This document shows, in pieces, positions 45,339-56,311 of a DNA stretch of 64,000 bases. A program made the position numbers and the translations under genes. Numbering within the stretch: position 1 is the stretch's first letter; each line of letters starts with the position of its first letter. The DNA comes from Pseudeuparius sepicola. Its lineage: Eukaryota > Arthropoda > Insecta > Coleoptera > Anthribidae. Below the pieces are notes generated by a model, which was given only the letters and a program-made list of their open reading frames with translations, was not told where the DNA came from and ran no database searches. The stretch covers positions 9,490,225 to 9,554,224 of the forward strand of contig OY987308.1 of the NCBI GenBank assembly GCA_963920635.1. The letters are read 5' to 3'.

Positions 45339-45910
45339 GTCGTTGTTATTCACGTTGAAAGGCTACAACTCTGTGCTCTCGGTTGATTACAATAATTCCA
45401 TTTATCTAAATAAATAGAATTATTATACCCAACTTTATAATACGGCTTAGCGTTGCTCGGGTTTTATTCATATAATACGATACCGAATATTGAGGCACCG
45501 AATAATAAATTTTATTTAATCGATCGAGCAAACGAATTGAAAGTTTTAGAAATACCCACAAGATCTTACGAAATTGCTGCCATAGAGACAGCGATAATTA
45601 AAATTTTAAGAAATCTTAACCTGATTTTTCATTGAAAGCCAATAGTCAAAACCAGAACAATACATATTGATAACAATTTAACCTCTGGAGCGTACTATAA
45701 CAACAGACCTACTCATACTATTTACGAGTTTTCTCCTGAATATAATCCGGGGGACGCCATAGACGAAACCCCCTGAAACCTACTTTACTTACCTGTCACT
45801 AAACGGGAAATAAATAACCTTAGATAGACCTTATCGATTTTGGATCAAAATTTTCAGTTGGTAAATTACCTTGGAAGAAATAATTGTGAGATTAGAAGTA
45901 AAACCTTTGT
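45339..45910 (+). pseudogene. Penton-like (single jelly-roll) capsid protein remnant
   Basis: Several short frames follow each other with stops and shifts. From memory they resemble the penton-type protein that sits between protease and hexon in this class: LFTLKGYNSVLSVDYNNSIY (45,345), then GFYSYNTIPNIEAPNNKFYL (45,456), then TSGAYYNNRPTHTIYEFSP (45,680), then LVNYLGRNNCEIR near 45,860. In the particle it would form the five-fold vertices. At least four lesions. Confidence 0.65.
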
Positions 45911-46095
45911 AATGGCTCTCGTTTTCGGTGAGGGTCTCACATATAAAAGTGAGTTAAACCACTTTATAAACACACTCTCGTCTGAACCTCACAAGCGTCA
46001 ACCTCGCAACCTGACGCCTACACCTAAAAGCATAAATATTTTAAAGTCACTCGGATATAATGTCGTTGGCACCAAATGTATTCGACGTGTATCAA
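45911..46095 (+). pseudogene. Short frame between penton-like and hexon-like genes
   Basis: Reads VMALVFGEGLTYKSELNHFI and later LTPTPKSINILKSLGYNV, in frame with the end of the penton-like remnant. It may be a small separate gene of the element; the family is unknown to me. Its end overlaps the start of the hexon-like gene. Confidence 0.4.
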
Positions 46096-47285
46096 AGCCC
46101 AAAGTATGATGAGTCAATCCAACGCATAGAAAGCCGTACTTACTACCCTTTCGTCAAGTCTTTTATGAATAATGACATCATTGAAATAACAATTAACCAG
46201 GGAGATGCTTGGCTAGTAATGTATGACGCCGCAATTTTTATTAAAGGAGAAATAAAACCTACACAAGGAGAAGGCACTTGTGAATTAGTTAATAATGCCG
46301 CGCCTTTCTTCTTCGACTCTATATCTCACGAACTTAACGGACAAGAAGTAGATTCTGTGAGGGACCCAGGCATTTTAAGCAGTATCAGAGCGTATCTTTG
46401 CTACAACCCCACCTATGAAAAACGCACCTCAAGTTGGTTGTACCCCGGGAAAAAACCATTTTGAATAGAGACTCAACGTTTAGTGTTAGAGTTCCACTTA
46501 AACACCTGTTTGGCATCTTTAACGATTACCAACATGCAATTTCTGGTAAACAAACAATACGGTTAACTAGAGCTCGAAATGACAAAAGCTCTATATTGCT
46601 AGAACAAACACCTGGTACAACTCCAGATCTAACGGTTGAAGTAGCCATTACTAACTTCGAGCTGAAAGTAAAACATATACCAAACGATAAAATTAAGTAT
46701 AACTTATTGCAAGCCCTCAAGAGTAATAAACCCATCTTGATACCGTTTCGCAAATGGGAGTTACATGAATTACCTAATCTGACCGTAAATGCAACCAAAG
46801 AAATATGGTCCGTTAAATCCTCTGCCACAGTAGAAAGCCCAACGTTTGTTATTGTTGGTTTTCAGACCGACCGCAAAGAAAATTCAAAAAAGGATCCGAC
46901 ATACTTTGATCATGTAAATATTTCCGACGTACGCCTTATAATAAACGGTGAATACTTTCCGTTTGAACGCTTGCGGCAAGATTTCAATAGGGATTACTTG
47001 CAAGTTTACAATAATTACAGAGACTTCTTCTAACCAAGCTTTATGAATACGCGCGATAAGAGCCCACTACTTAATTATGCTGACTTTAAAGACCGGGCGA
47101 CGCTGTTCGTTATCGACTGCTCACGTCGCAATGAAACAAGTAAAATGAGCACTGTTGATGTTAAATTGGATATTGAGAGCTCTCAAGGATTTCCAGTTGA
47201 GACCCGTGCATATTGCATCATTATTCATGATATAGTTGTGGAGTATTTGCCCTTGAGTGAAACTGTAAGAAGCTATATGATGTAA
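46060..47285 (+). pseudogene. Hexon-like double-jelly-roll major capsid protein
   Basis: About 405 residues in all: 46,060-46,464, then after a frameshift near 46,440 a second frame to a premature stop at 47,031, then the same frame on to 47,285. Landmarks are SLAPNVFDVYQSPKYDESIQ, FFFDSISHELNGQEV, DVRLIINGEYFPFERL and the C-terminal VDVKLDIES...AYCIIIHDIVVEY. It matches the Polinton/adintovirus major capsid family, often auto-annotated in animals as F54H12.2-like (from memory). Length is close to the family's, so only two lesions disable it, which makes it the best preserved capsid gene here. Confidence 0.85.
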
Positions 47286-47711
47286 ACAGATCCCGAATAT
47301 AAATGTAGGGACATCAGCATCATACCAACAGTTTTATGCAAGTGATGCATATGGTTATAGCTCCCCCAAAAAGTTTTATGAGTCTTAACAGTTTAAATAA
47401 GAGGCACGTGCGAGTTATGGAAGAGTTATATGGGGATAAAATACATGTTGATTACATTGAGTTGAATACATGTTGAGTACAACAAATTGGTTGAAATACT
47501 GCAAACTACTCTACTAGACGTTCACATAGTTTACGTGAAGGGACATCAAAAAGAACGTTTTCTACGTGAAATAATCATCAATAAAGTGGTTGATGTGGGA
47601 AATTTACAAAAAATTGGATAGAGGTGCCGCTATTTGAAAAAGACATTCCGATGTGTCTCCACCACAATGAAAATAAAAATGGATATGTAGCTTAAGGAAT
47701 TGTGAAAAATT
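47286..47711 (+). pseudogene. Decayed reading frame after the hexon-like gene
   Basis: A stretch near 47,490-47,620 reads EYNKLVEILQTTLLDVHIVY, then VKGHQKERFLREIIINKV, which looks like real protein but ends at a stop. I do not recognise the family with certainty. The region is cut at 47,711 by the BEL/Pao insertion. Confidence 0.4.
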
Positions 47712-47716
47712 ATATA

Positions 47717-48174
47717 TGATTAGGAACGGTAGGGTCCGGGTTATAGAGATTAGGAGGCGCTGATTCAAGGGAAAAAGATTTCCATGTGTCTTACCTTTTG
47801 TCGATGTCTGCCGTGTGCCGACAAGTGGTCTCTTGGGTGTTTGGTGTTCCCGGAGTCTTTAATTCGCGGCCGCGATCTCGCGAGACAGTTCAACTATATA
47901 GTTTAGTTTAATTTTGGGGGATAAACCGCACTTACGGTGAGAGAACTTTCGTTCGGACTTAAAATGCGTCTTTTTCTTTTTGGTCACTGTCACAAAAGCA
48001 AGTGGGCTTCAGCTTCTTCGTCCAGTTCAAAGCGCATGTGGCGCGGGTTCTTCCTTCTTGCTGATTGGACACATGGGAAATATTGAAAGGTAGATAAGGA
48101 TAGCAATTTTAAGGAAATTGTCCTGCAGCAATTAGGCAACTGCATATACTTATTTAATATGGCAAGACGCGACA
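47717..48174 (-). repeat. 3' LTR of the BEL/Pao element
   Basis: 458 bp; shares GGTAGGGTCCGGGTTATAGA and GCAATTAGGCAACTGCATAT with the copy at 53,724. Confidence 0.9.
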
Positions 48175-48334
48175 TACCGCCCACCAAAACGGAACATTTT
48201 AAAATACACTTAATGTGGAATCGAAAGTTACTGAGCGCACTCTAATTGAGTAAATAGTAAGGATTAATAATACTTAAAACTAATGAAATTAAGCTAACTT
48301 AAAAATAAAAGGAAAATGAGTTGTCTGAAATTAC

Positions 48335-48745
48335 TTAATCGCAATTGGGCAGTATCAAAGTACCCCTCGCAGTGCGCACCTTGACAACTCTTGTGATCCC
48401 CTCCCTTCCCGGGTGGACCTCCAGGAGGCGAGCTAAATGCCACTTCAGTGGCGGGGAATTTTCTTCCTTGAGGAGGACCATAGTCCCGATAAATATGGGT
48501 ATGGAGGGATCAGTCCATTTGGCGCGCTGCATAAGATTATTTAAGTATTCACCGTGCCAGCGCCGCCACAGATGTTGATGAAGACGTTGGACGAGTTGCC
48601 ACCTTGACAAACGATTAACATTCAAATCGAGCAAATTAGGTTCGGGAAATGAGTTGAGTGTATCAAGACAGAGGAAGTGTCCAGGTGTGAGAGCCAGTAA
48701 ATCGTGAGGTGCCACAATCGCTGTGGATCCGCAAACACCGACCAC
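48335..48745 (-). pseudogene. pol: BEL/Pao integrase C-terminal tail (DUF5641 type)
   Basis: Starts in the wrong frame relative to the integrase core after the deletion. Reads LTPGHFLCLDTLNSFPEPNL, RWQLVQRLHQHLWRRWHGEY and PPLKWHLARLLEVHPGREGI, then VVKVRTARGTLILP: the standard end of BEL/Pao Pol. Ends about 160 bp before the 3' LTR. Confidence 0.9.
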
Positions 48746-51626
48746 TGCGAGAGATGAATCTTCGTAACGCTGCGAGAAAGGCGTCGGTTGTCAAGTCGGA
48801 CACCAATTCAAGGTGAATAGCTTTCGTAGCCATACAAATGAACAGAGCGATATATGCCTTTTGAGATTTGCAACCCCTAGATTTACTTAAAGTGATCAGA
48901 AAAGGACCTCCATAGTCGATTCCTACCTCAGAGAAAGGCTTGATTTGGGATATACGTACAGGAGGTAAGTCGCCCATCAAGGGTTGAGTCGACTTAAGAT
49001 TTACCCGGAAACACGTATAGCAAGAACTAAGGATTTTGCGAATACAACGTTTAGCCGACAGTATCCAAAACTGTTGTGCTAGCAAATAATGAAGAGTGTG
49101 AAATCCCGGATGAAGATGAAGCGAGTGAGTATGCTCAACAATGAGCCTGGTGAGCCGGTGATTTCCTGGTAATAACATAGGATGTTTATGAGAATACTTT
49201 AGAGCAGAGTGAGATAAACGACCACCTACACGCAAGATTTGTTGCTCATCCAAGAAAGGCGTCAATTTCCTTAAGGAATTCGGTAGGGGTTTTTGTTGTT
49301 TGAGACGCGAAATTTCTTCCGAAAAAACTTCGTGTTGTATTACTTTTACAATTAACAAAAGTGCTTCTGAATATTCAGAGAGTGTAATAACACCGATACG
49401 TGGAAATTTGGGGTTTTGAGTATTAATGATAAAGCGTCGAATATAGCAAATGATTCGTTGTATTTTACGAATATGAGAGTACTTGTCTAAAAGAGAATTT
49501 ATGAAATGAACATCACCTTTTGAGACAAGAAGAGAGAGTTGACGCATTTCTGGAGCGAGCCCTCGCGAGGCAGGATCGGCAGGGTTGAGAGAAGATGAGA
49601 TATGTCGCCATTTGGACGGAGCGATTATTTCCTGTATTTTGGTTACTCTGTTGGACACAAAAGTGGTCCAATTATGGGGAGAGTCTCTTATCCAGCAAAG
49701 TACAACCGTTGAGTCTGTCCACGCCACAATATCAGAAATATCTAATTTCGACGTATAAACCTTCAAAACAAAGTGCAGGAGATTAGCCAAAAGTAAAGCA
49801 GCACAGAGCTCCAACCGAGGAACCGAGATTCTTTTAAGAGGTGCCACTTTTGACTTGGCACAAATCAGTCTAGTAAAGTAACCCTCCTCATTGCCGAATA
49901 TAGCATAAATGACACATGCATACCCCCTTTCCGAGGCGTCACAGAAACCGTGAAGTTCTACGGATTTCCCATCACTAGGCACAATCATTCGAGGCAATTT
50001 CAATTGGGAAAGAAGAGGGAGTTCTTCTCTAAAGAAGAACTCTTCTCTAAAGAAGAACTCCCTCTTCTTTCCCAATTGAAATTGCCTTTAATGATTGTGC
50101 CTAGTGATGGGAAGCGATTGTAAGCAGCAACAATCTTTTGCGGAGGGACATCATCCCAATCCACACCAGAAACCCATAGGCATTGGATCATTACTTTGAG
50201 CGAAAGAGTTGCCGGAGCAAGAAACCCAATAGGATCAAAAATACGAGCGACCTCAGACAGGATGGCCCGTTTGGTACATTCAGTACTGCGAGGAGAGACA
50301 TCATAAGAGAAAACATCCAAGGATGCGTGCCATCGAAGGCCTAACACCTTAACTACTGGGTTAATATCTTTGTCAAACGAGAGAGGGTTGAGTTGAACAT
50401 CTTCAGGGGGTAGGTGAGAAACGAGTTCTGGACAATTAACATTTGCGTAAGGAAATGCCTGCGAGGTTGAGAAGCGATATGAGTTCGCTCTGAAGTTTAA
50501 GAGCATGAGAGATCGAATTACACCCAGAAATAACATCGTCCGCATAAACATCATGTTCGAGGATATTCGATGCCTCAGGGTATTCTTTTTTGTAATCTTG
50601 AGCAAGTTTGAGTATTGAAGGGAGAACAATTAAGTCCATATGTGACAGTGGAGAGTATGTATTCTTGGATATTTTGAGAAGGAGAAAATCTCCAGAGAAT
50701 TTTTTGATAATTTCTATCGCTCTCAGTCACGACAATTTGTCGATACATTTGTTTCATATCCGCTACGAACACGACTGAGTGCAGTCTCATGCTCTTGTTG
50801 CAATTTGGGCCCGGCAAGTAATTCATCATTGAGCGATTTGTTATTGTGAGCTTTTGCCGAGGCATCGAAAACCACGCGGAGTTTTGTGGTGGTGCTATCC
50901 GGGCGCACGACGCAATGATGAGGGATAAAATAGGAACAATTAGAATTATTTGCGCTTGAGGATGGATACATATGCTCCAAATTAAGGTACACCTGCATGA
51001 AAGTCTTGTACTGTTCATACAGATTGGAATCTGTCAGAAGTCTCTTTTCCAAGAAACTGTGGAGAGGGGTCTTTAAATGGCAATGAGACGACATATCGCC
51101 CTTCGTCAGTTCTAGACACCGTGGACACAAAAAATTCTTCAGCTTTCTGTTCCTCCGGTGACAAACGATTTCCGAGATATTCAGGAACACCATCCACTTC
51201 CCAAAACCTCCTGACAGTGTCTTCAATATGACAGGACTTACAAACCAATAAGGCTGTGTTTACAGAAGGCGAGAGAGTATTATTATTAGGTGATGTAAGA
51301 GAATTTACGTTGCCAGAGAGAACCCAACCGAACATGGTGTTCAACGCCGAGGGCTCATCAGGAGTGGTAGAGATTTTACCCTCCTTGACTATGAAACCAG
51401 TTAATTCTGCGCCAATCAACATGTCTACAGCTCGGGGCACATGTGGCAGCGGGTCAGCGAACGCAATTTGAGAGAACTGGGGAAATTTAGAGAGTTGAAG
51501 GGGTACATCTGGAATATTTCCACAAATCCGAGGCAAAACAGTGAATTCTAAATTGAATACAGGACCAACTGAGTTCCGAGGTTTTAGGCTACACATCACA
51601 CCTGATGAAACCTTGGTAGACATCAA
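48663..51626 (-). pseudogene. pol: BEL/Pao Pol: protease end, RT, RNase H, integrase (fragmented)
   Basis: Successive frames: 51,015-51,626 (DMLIGAELTG, then VRRFWEVDGVPEYLG and RYVVSLPFKDPSPQFLG), 50,575-51,226 (LRVVFDASAKAHNNKSLNDE, FVADMKQMYRQIVV, YGLNCSPF), 50,436-50,639 (catalytic VYADDVISG), 50,000-50,629 (KVLGLRWHASLDVF, FDPIGFLAPATLSLK, the Pao-type segment) and 48,663-50,075 (GFCDASERGYACVIYA, LKRISVPRLELCAALLL, WTDSTVVLCWI of RNase H; LHPGFHTLHYLL, CYTCFRVN, VGIDYGGPFLI, RIHSDCGTSRF of integrase). The reading frame is split at 50,035 by a small inverted duplication. The integrase core is cut after its second Asp, so the catalytic Glu is gone. Confidence 0.9.
49967..50114. repeat. 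~75-bp inverted duplication inside BEL/Pao pol
   Basis: Left arm TTCCCATCACTAGGCACAAT... is followed at about 50,035 by its near-perfect reverse complement, ending ...CTAGTGATGGGAA at 50,112. GAAGAACTCCCTCTTC-type segments at the centre are short further repeats. It adds antisense pol sequence in the frame and gives artefact residues such as SSSLEK at the ends of both neighbouring frames. Confidence 0.9.
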
Positions 51627-51671
51627 AGCAATTCCACCAATCTCCTGAGAAACCTGACATTTTTGAGAGAC

Positions 51672-52270
51672 CTAGACGCTGCATACTTTGCTTGTAATAA
51701 AATGCGAGGTGCTAGCTCCATCTAGCACAACTCTCACCGGCTGATAATTTCCCCAGGCGTCACGAACGTCAACCAGTGCGGTCGATAAAACAATTTTATC
51801 TGATTTTTTGGTGATGAGAGATACACCTGGTGACCGTGAAGTACTTGGAGCCTCTGACACATGAGAGGCCGGAGGAGTTGAGGCTGTTACAGGAACCACG
51901 ACTTCCGAGGTGGAAGGGGCAGCGGAGGTTGAGGTATAGGAATCAAAATGTAGTAAACTATGGTGCGTTGAGAACAGGTGTGGCAGACAAAATTTGAATT
52001 GCAATGACCCGAAGTGTGCTTCGTACCCAAGCTACACTACTTTCGAGCTCGAATGAGATTATAACGATCAATGGGAGATTTGTCCAAGAACTTACGACAT
52101 TTGTAAATGGCGTGAGCCTGTGAACACACCGGACATTTAGACGACACTGTACTGGAATCGGTATTATTTACGACCAGAGACGAGTGTGATTTTTTTGGAA
52201 AATCCTTTTTAATCCTTCTCGTAAGAAGAATTACTTTGGGGAACTAATCGGGATGGTTTTCTAATTAAAG
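51672..52270 (-). pseudogene. pol: BEL/Pao zinc knuckle and protease start
   Basis: Near 52,090-52,130 the minus strand reads CPVCSQAHAIYKCRKFLD (C-x2-C-x3-H-x4-C knuckle), interrupted soon after by a stop. 51,672-52,004 carries the aspartic protease N-terminus (TALVDVRDAWGNYQPVRVVL then DGAS, with Gly where Thr/Ser-Gly is usual). Confidence 0.75.
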
Positions 52271-52274
52271 CTTT

Positions 52275-53178
52275 TCATTTATTTTCTAGAAAATCCACCA
52301 AAATAGGATACACGTGATGCTGATTTTCTGCTAGTTCCAGCATTTTGCTGCGTTCTACCTCAAACAAATCAGCCAACGAATCATCAATCCGATCGAGTAA
52401 CAGGTTGTATAGTGGAAAGTCCCGCTGGTCAGAATTATACCCTAAATTTGTTAAAACTGCTGTGTTTTCCATAAAGGTATCCAACAAGGCCCGCAGCGCT
52501 TGCAAATTACCTGGACTTATTTTTCTGGATGTTTCCAACGCTTGCCAATGAGAGGACGCTATAGCACGCCTGTTGTCATAACGTTTGCGCAGCGCATTGT
52601 AAGCTACTAAATAATTGCCACCACACAATGGTGTACGTTTGAGAATAGAGCGAGGAGGACCGGTTACCGAGGACAGCAAGTAATTATATTTGTCAATATT
52701 TGATAAATTCTCATTTTCGTGAACCATGCTATCAAAAACAGATATGTAAGTTTGCCATGCGCGTAAATCACCGTCAAAAGTTTCTAAAACAATTTTAGGA
52801 AGCCGAACATTTACCTTATTTAATGCATGATGCGAACTTGAACTAGTATTCACAGTTGTATTGTTGCTATCGCCGAAAAGCTTAGTGTAAATAGCATTTA
52901 TTTCATGATATATATATCATCAAATTGCTTGGCTTGCTGGAGTTGCCGGGTTAGAGGAACCCGGTTTCCTGAGTGGATACAAGAGCGATCACGTTCGAGT
53001 GTAACTCATGAGATTGTGTATAACTCGCTTCCAATTTTTCATGTCGCGATTTAAAGTTATGGTGCAGCGAATGATCGGTTAAACATTTTTCGGCCACCGC
53101 GTACGTGTCGCGTATCGCCGCGAGTTCTATCGTTAGCTGCGCCGAAAGTATTTTCAACTTTTTTGCTTCTGCACTCAT
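52275..53178 (-). pseudogene. gag: BEL/Pao Gag
   Basis: Two frames. 52,951-53,178 gives the N-terminus (MSAEAKKLKILSAQLTIELA, with coiled-coil character). 52,275-52,853 gives the DUF1759-type core: VRLPKIVLETFDGDLRAWQT, FDSMVHENENLSNIDKYNYL, ALRKRYDNRRAIASSHWQAL, LLDRIDDSLADLFEVERSKM. A frameshift in low-complexity sequence near 52,910 separates them and the second frame ends at a stop before the zinc knuckle. Forms the element's particle. Confidence 0.88.
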
Positions 53179-53723
53179 TTTAAATCCACGTAAATACCAC
53201 GATTAAATACTAACAAACCGCACCAAAAAACGCGAGTTTTTTTATATGAGTAATCACTCATCGCGGATAATCATCCGCGATCTACAACCTGGTTAAATCC
53301 ACAAAATATATAGGTTAAATCGGCAGATTCAAAGTGTCTTGGGCGAAAATTTTCAGACTTCAAAATGTAAACAAACGCGCACGTGTGGCCGGCGGAAAAC
53401 TGATAAAGCTAAAGCCGGAGACCGGCGACCAACAAGGATTTGTATCCTTGATCTTGTGATCTTGTGATCACAAGAGCCGTATGTGCGAGAGAGATACCCA
53501 CTGAGGGGAATCGTGCGTGCCGAATAATGCAATATAGAGGACAATGATGGAGCGTGAAATTACCGCGAGTGCGCAAAAGTGTTCCACTTTGGAAATGGAG
53601 ATATGGCGGACGCCAAATTTCGAATTGGCGGGAACAAAATTTTAAAACCCAATTTAAAATTATTTAGAGGCAGAAAACGGTCAATTTTCGGACGGGAAAG
53701 TATCCCGGGGAGGAAGGACCATC

Positions 53724-54170
53724 TGATTAGGACCGGTAGGGTCCGGGTTATAGAGATTAGGAGGCGCTGATTCAAGGGAAAAAGATTTCCATGTGTCCTA
53801 CCTTTTGTCGATGTCTGCCGTGTGCCGACAAGTCTTCCCGGAGTCTTCAATTCGCGGCCGCGATCTCGCAAGACAGTTCAACTATATAGTTTAGTTTAAT
53901 TTTGGGGGATAAACCGCACTTACGGTGAGAATAGCCCGACACTTTCGTTCGGAGTTAAAATGCGTCTTTTTCTTTTTGGTCACTGTCACAAAAGCAAGTG
54001 CGCTTCAGCTTCTTCGTCCAGTTAAACGCGCAGGCGGCGCGGGTTCTTCCTTCTTGCTGATTAGACACATGGGATATATTGAAAGGTAGATAAGGATAGC
54101 AATTTTAAGGAAATTGTCCTGCAGCAATTAGGCAACTGCATATACTTATTTAATATGGCAAGACACGACA
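53724..54170 (-). repeat. 5' LTR of the BEL/Pao element
   Basis: 447 bp. Followed on the element strand by GATGGTCCTTCCTCCCCGG, whose TGG two bases in is a possible primer site. Confidence 0.9.
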
Positions 54171-54462
54171 ATATACTTGGTTAGAAAATACTTAATCGAT
54201 TACTAAAAGTTGTAAGTTTTTACTTAAATAAAGGCCATTATTAGCATTTTGTTGTTTGATTCCTATAAGAGAGAGAAAACTTAAGTGGGTCACACTTTCG
54301 AAAATGATGTTGAGTGCAGAATACCTGTTACTTCATTCTCTGATTATCAATAACATAATTTACGTCTATAAACAGTATGACATAAACGATGTTGCTATTT
54401 GTATGGATGATTCATTAAATTGCATTTCATGAACTCCAACAACCACCACTGATGAAGTTGTA

Positions 54463-54729
54463 ATGACAAAGATATCAAGTAATATCAAACAGTATAAACT
54501 TCGAATGATATTTGAAAATGGTACGGTCGCTGACACAGAGTGGGTTACACCAATTTCTAAAACGTTAAATGAGCTGCAACAAGTTACAACAGGTCAATCC
54601 CTAGAAAGCGTGGTTTATTTTATTGCCACATGTTCCTCACTCTTGATTTTAAAATGGATGATTAAATTAATCCATAAGTTGGTGGAAAATCAATGGATTA
54701 AAAAGCTAACATCAGTTGTGGAGCTATAG
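54463..54729 (+). CDS. Small membrane protein of the virus-like element, family unknown
   Basis: 88 residues, ATG at 54,463; an upstream stop separates it from a further in-frame stretch. Charged N-terminal part (KQYKLRMIFENGTVADTEWV) and one C-terminal hydrophobic segment (about residues 47-66, SVVYFIATCSSLLILKWMI), ending in basic residues. A poly(A) signal AATAAA follows the stop closely (about 54,752), as expected for a small compact transcription unit. First gene after the BEL/Pao insertion; the insertion may have removed nothing, since its target duplication is intact. No family recognised. Confidence 0.5.
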   Translation: MTKISSNIKQYKLRMIFENGTVADTEWVTPISKTLNELQQVTTGQSLESVVYFIATCSSLLILKWMIKLIHKLVENQWIKKLTSVVEL

Positions 54730-54841
54730 TATTTGTGTAGTCTTAACACATAATAAAGTTATGAAAATAAAAGTAGTTTCATTTTTGTCAGCAATATTTT
54801 CCCGGTATTCTGGCGGTCATTCGTTGAAAATAACTAAACAT

Positions 54842-55140
54842 CTTATAAAAGCGGGCCGACGTGAGAGATCACATCAACATTCTCAGGGTTAGCCATCTGT
54901 GTTTTTTAAACACCGAAATTCTGTCGGACTAAACATACAACTTATAAAAGCGGGTCGACGTGAGAGATCACATCAGCATTCTCGGGGTTAGCCATCTGTG
55001 TTTTTTAAACACCGAAATTCTGTCAGAATAAACATCCAACTGATAAAAGCGAGCTGACGTGTGAGATCACATCAACATTCTCTGACTATCTGTGTTTTTT
55101 AAACATTCAACTGACGAGCTGATGGAAATTTTGTCTCAAA
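54842..55140 (+). promoter_or_regulatory. 99-bp tandem repeats, each with a TATA box
   Basis: TATAAAAG at 54,844 and 54,943 and GATAAAAG at 55,042, spaced exactly 99 bp. Each is followed by CGGGYCGACGTGAGAGATCA-like sequence, CATTCTC and CTGTGTTTTTTAAACA. A fourth, partial copy fades out near 55,140. The distance from TATA to ATCACATCA (about 25-30 bp) fits a core promoter with an initiator. The array lies upstream of the two-exon gene at 56,312. Confidence 0.65.
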
Positions 55141-55390
55141 AACATTCTCAGGGTGTTTTGTAAACATTGAAATCAGCGATTTTGCATGCCCGAGGAGTGG
55201 GAATTCTGGTTAGCTCCACCTACTTGCACATGCGCAGCAAGCCTTTAAGGAGATAAGCCCAGCCCCTTTGTGGGAAACACGCCTGCGCGTTTAGACGAGG
55301 AAAGCGTATGCACTATGTGGATTGGCTTTTCGACACACCCACTGGTTCTTGAGTACCCCCTCAAGCTCAACAGTTTTTACCCTATATATA
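55141..55390 (+). promoter_or_regulatory. Promoter-like region ending in a TATA box
   Basis: No gene. Ends CCCTATATATA at 55,379-55,389, directly followed by the MITE at 55,391. With the MITE removed, the TATA stretch would lie next to TTGGCTCTCAACTAAAATC and TTCAGTTCTG, an initiator-like site, then the first exon at 56,312. Confidence 0.45.
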
Positions 55391-56232
55391 ACAGTGTGTC
55401 CCACTTAAGGACTGACCACCCCTGTAAAATTTTTATTTATAACTAGATTTTCATAAACTTTTTTTTGTTGGATAGAGCTTCAAAAATGGCATCAAACACA
55501 TAATTCAGGTGCCTCGTGCGTTAAAGTCATGGCCCACTGAGACGGTGTTTTAGTGCTGAAATTTCGAGAAGTACTATTAGGGATTTTTTTAGAGGAAAAT
55601 TAATGCCAGACTCTTATTCAGCATTGTTCGAAACCCAAACGTACCAATTTGCATTGCCCTAGCTCCACAGGGAGTTTCAAAATTTTTATTGCCACACTTA
55701 AGGGCTGACCATCCCCGTAAAATTTTTATTTGTAGCTCGATTTTCATAAACTTTTTTTTGTTGGGTAGAGCCTTAAAAATGGCATTAAATGCATAATTTA
55801 GGTGCTTTGTGCGTTAAATTCATGGCCCACTGAGACGGTGTTTTAGTGCTGAAATTTCGAGAAGTACTATACTCTACTATACTCTATCCAACAAAAAAAA
55901 AGTTTATGAAATCGTGCTAAAAATTAAGTGGGACACTAAAAATTTTTAAACACTCTGTAGAGCTATGGTAATGCAAATTGGTACGTTTGGGTTTCGAACA
56001 ACGCTGAAGAAGAATCCGGCATTGATTTTCCTCTAAAAAAATTCCTAATAGTACTTTTCGAAATTTCAGCACTAAAACACCGTCTCAGTGGGCCATGAAT
56101 TTAAGGCACGAGGTACCTGAATTATATATTTAATGCCATTTTTGAAGCTCTATCCAACAAAAAAAGTTTATGGAAATCGAGCCATAAATAAACATTTTAC
56201 AGGGGTGGTCAGTCCCTAAGTGGGACACACTG
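55391..56232. mobile_element. Long-TIR MITE (ACAGTGTGTCCCAC ends)
   Basis: Ends CAGTGTGTCCCACTTAAGGA and its inverse near 56,215-56,232, flanked by TATA-rich sequence, consistent with TA target use. Long inverted arms: GGCCCACTGAGACGGTGTTT occurs in the left arm (about 55,530 and again about 55,826) and inverted at about 56,076, so part of the left arm is duplicated. No coding frame. Confidence 0.75.
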
Positions 56233-56311
56233 TATATTGGCTCTCAACTAAAATCTCTTCAGTTCTGTGACTTATCATTTTAGTAATTTTTGAAGTGAAG
56301 AAACTTGACAT

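Larger units (their letters stand above)
47717..54170 (-). mobile_element. BEL/Pao LTR retrotransposon, minus strand, inside the virus-like element
   Basis: LTRs 47,717-48,174 and 53,724-54,170, similar with some indels (for example a stretch after GACAAGT missing in the second), target duplication atata (47,712-47,716 and 54,171-54,175). On the element strand LTRs start TGTCG and end AATCA. A purine tract lies at 48,175-48,193. Internal domains in order: Gag (DUF1759 type), zinc knuckle, aspartic protease (DUF1758 type), RT with YADD, Pao-type peptidase/RNase H, integrase, DUF5641-type tail. Many lesions; the element is dead. Confidence 0.93.
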
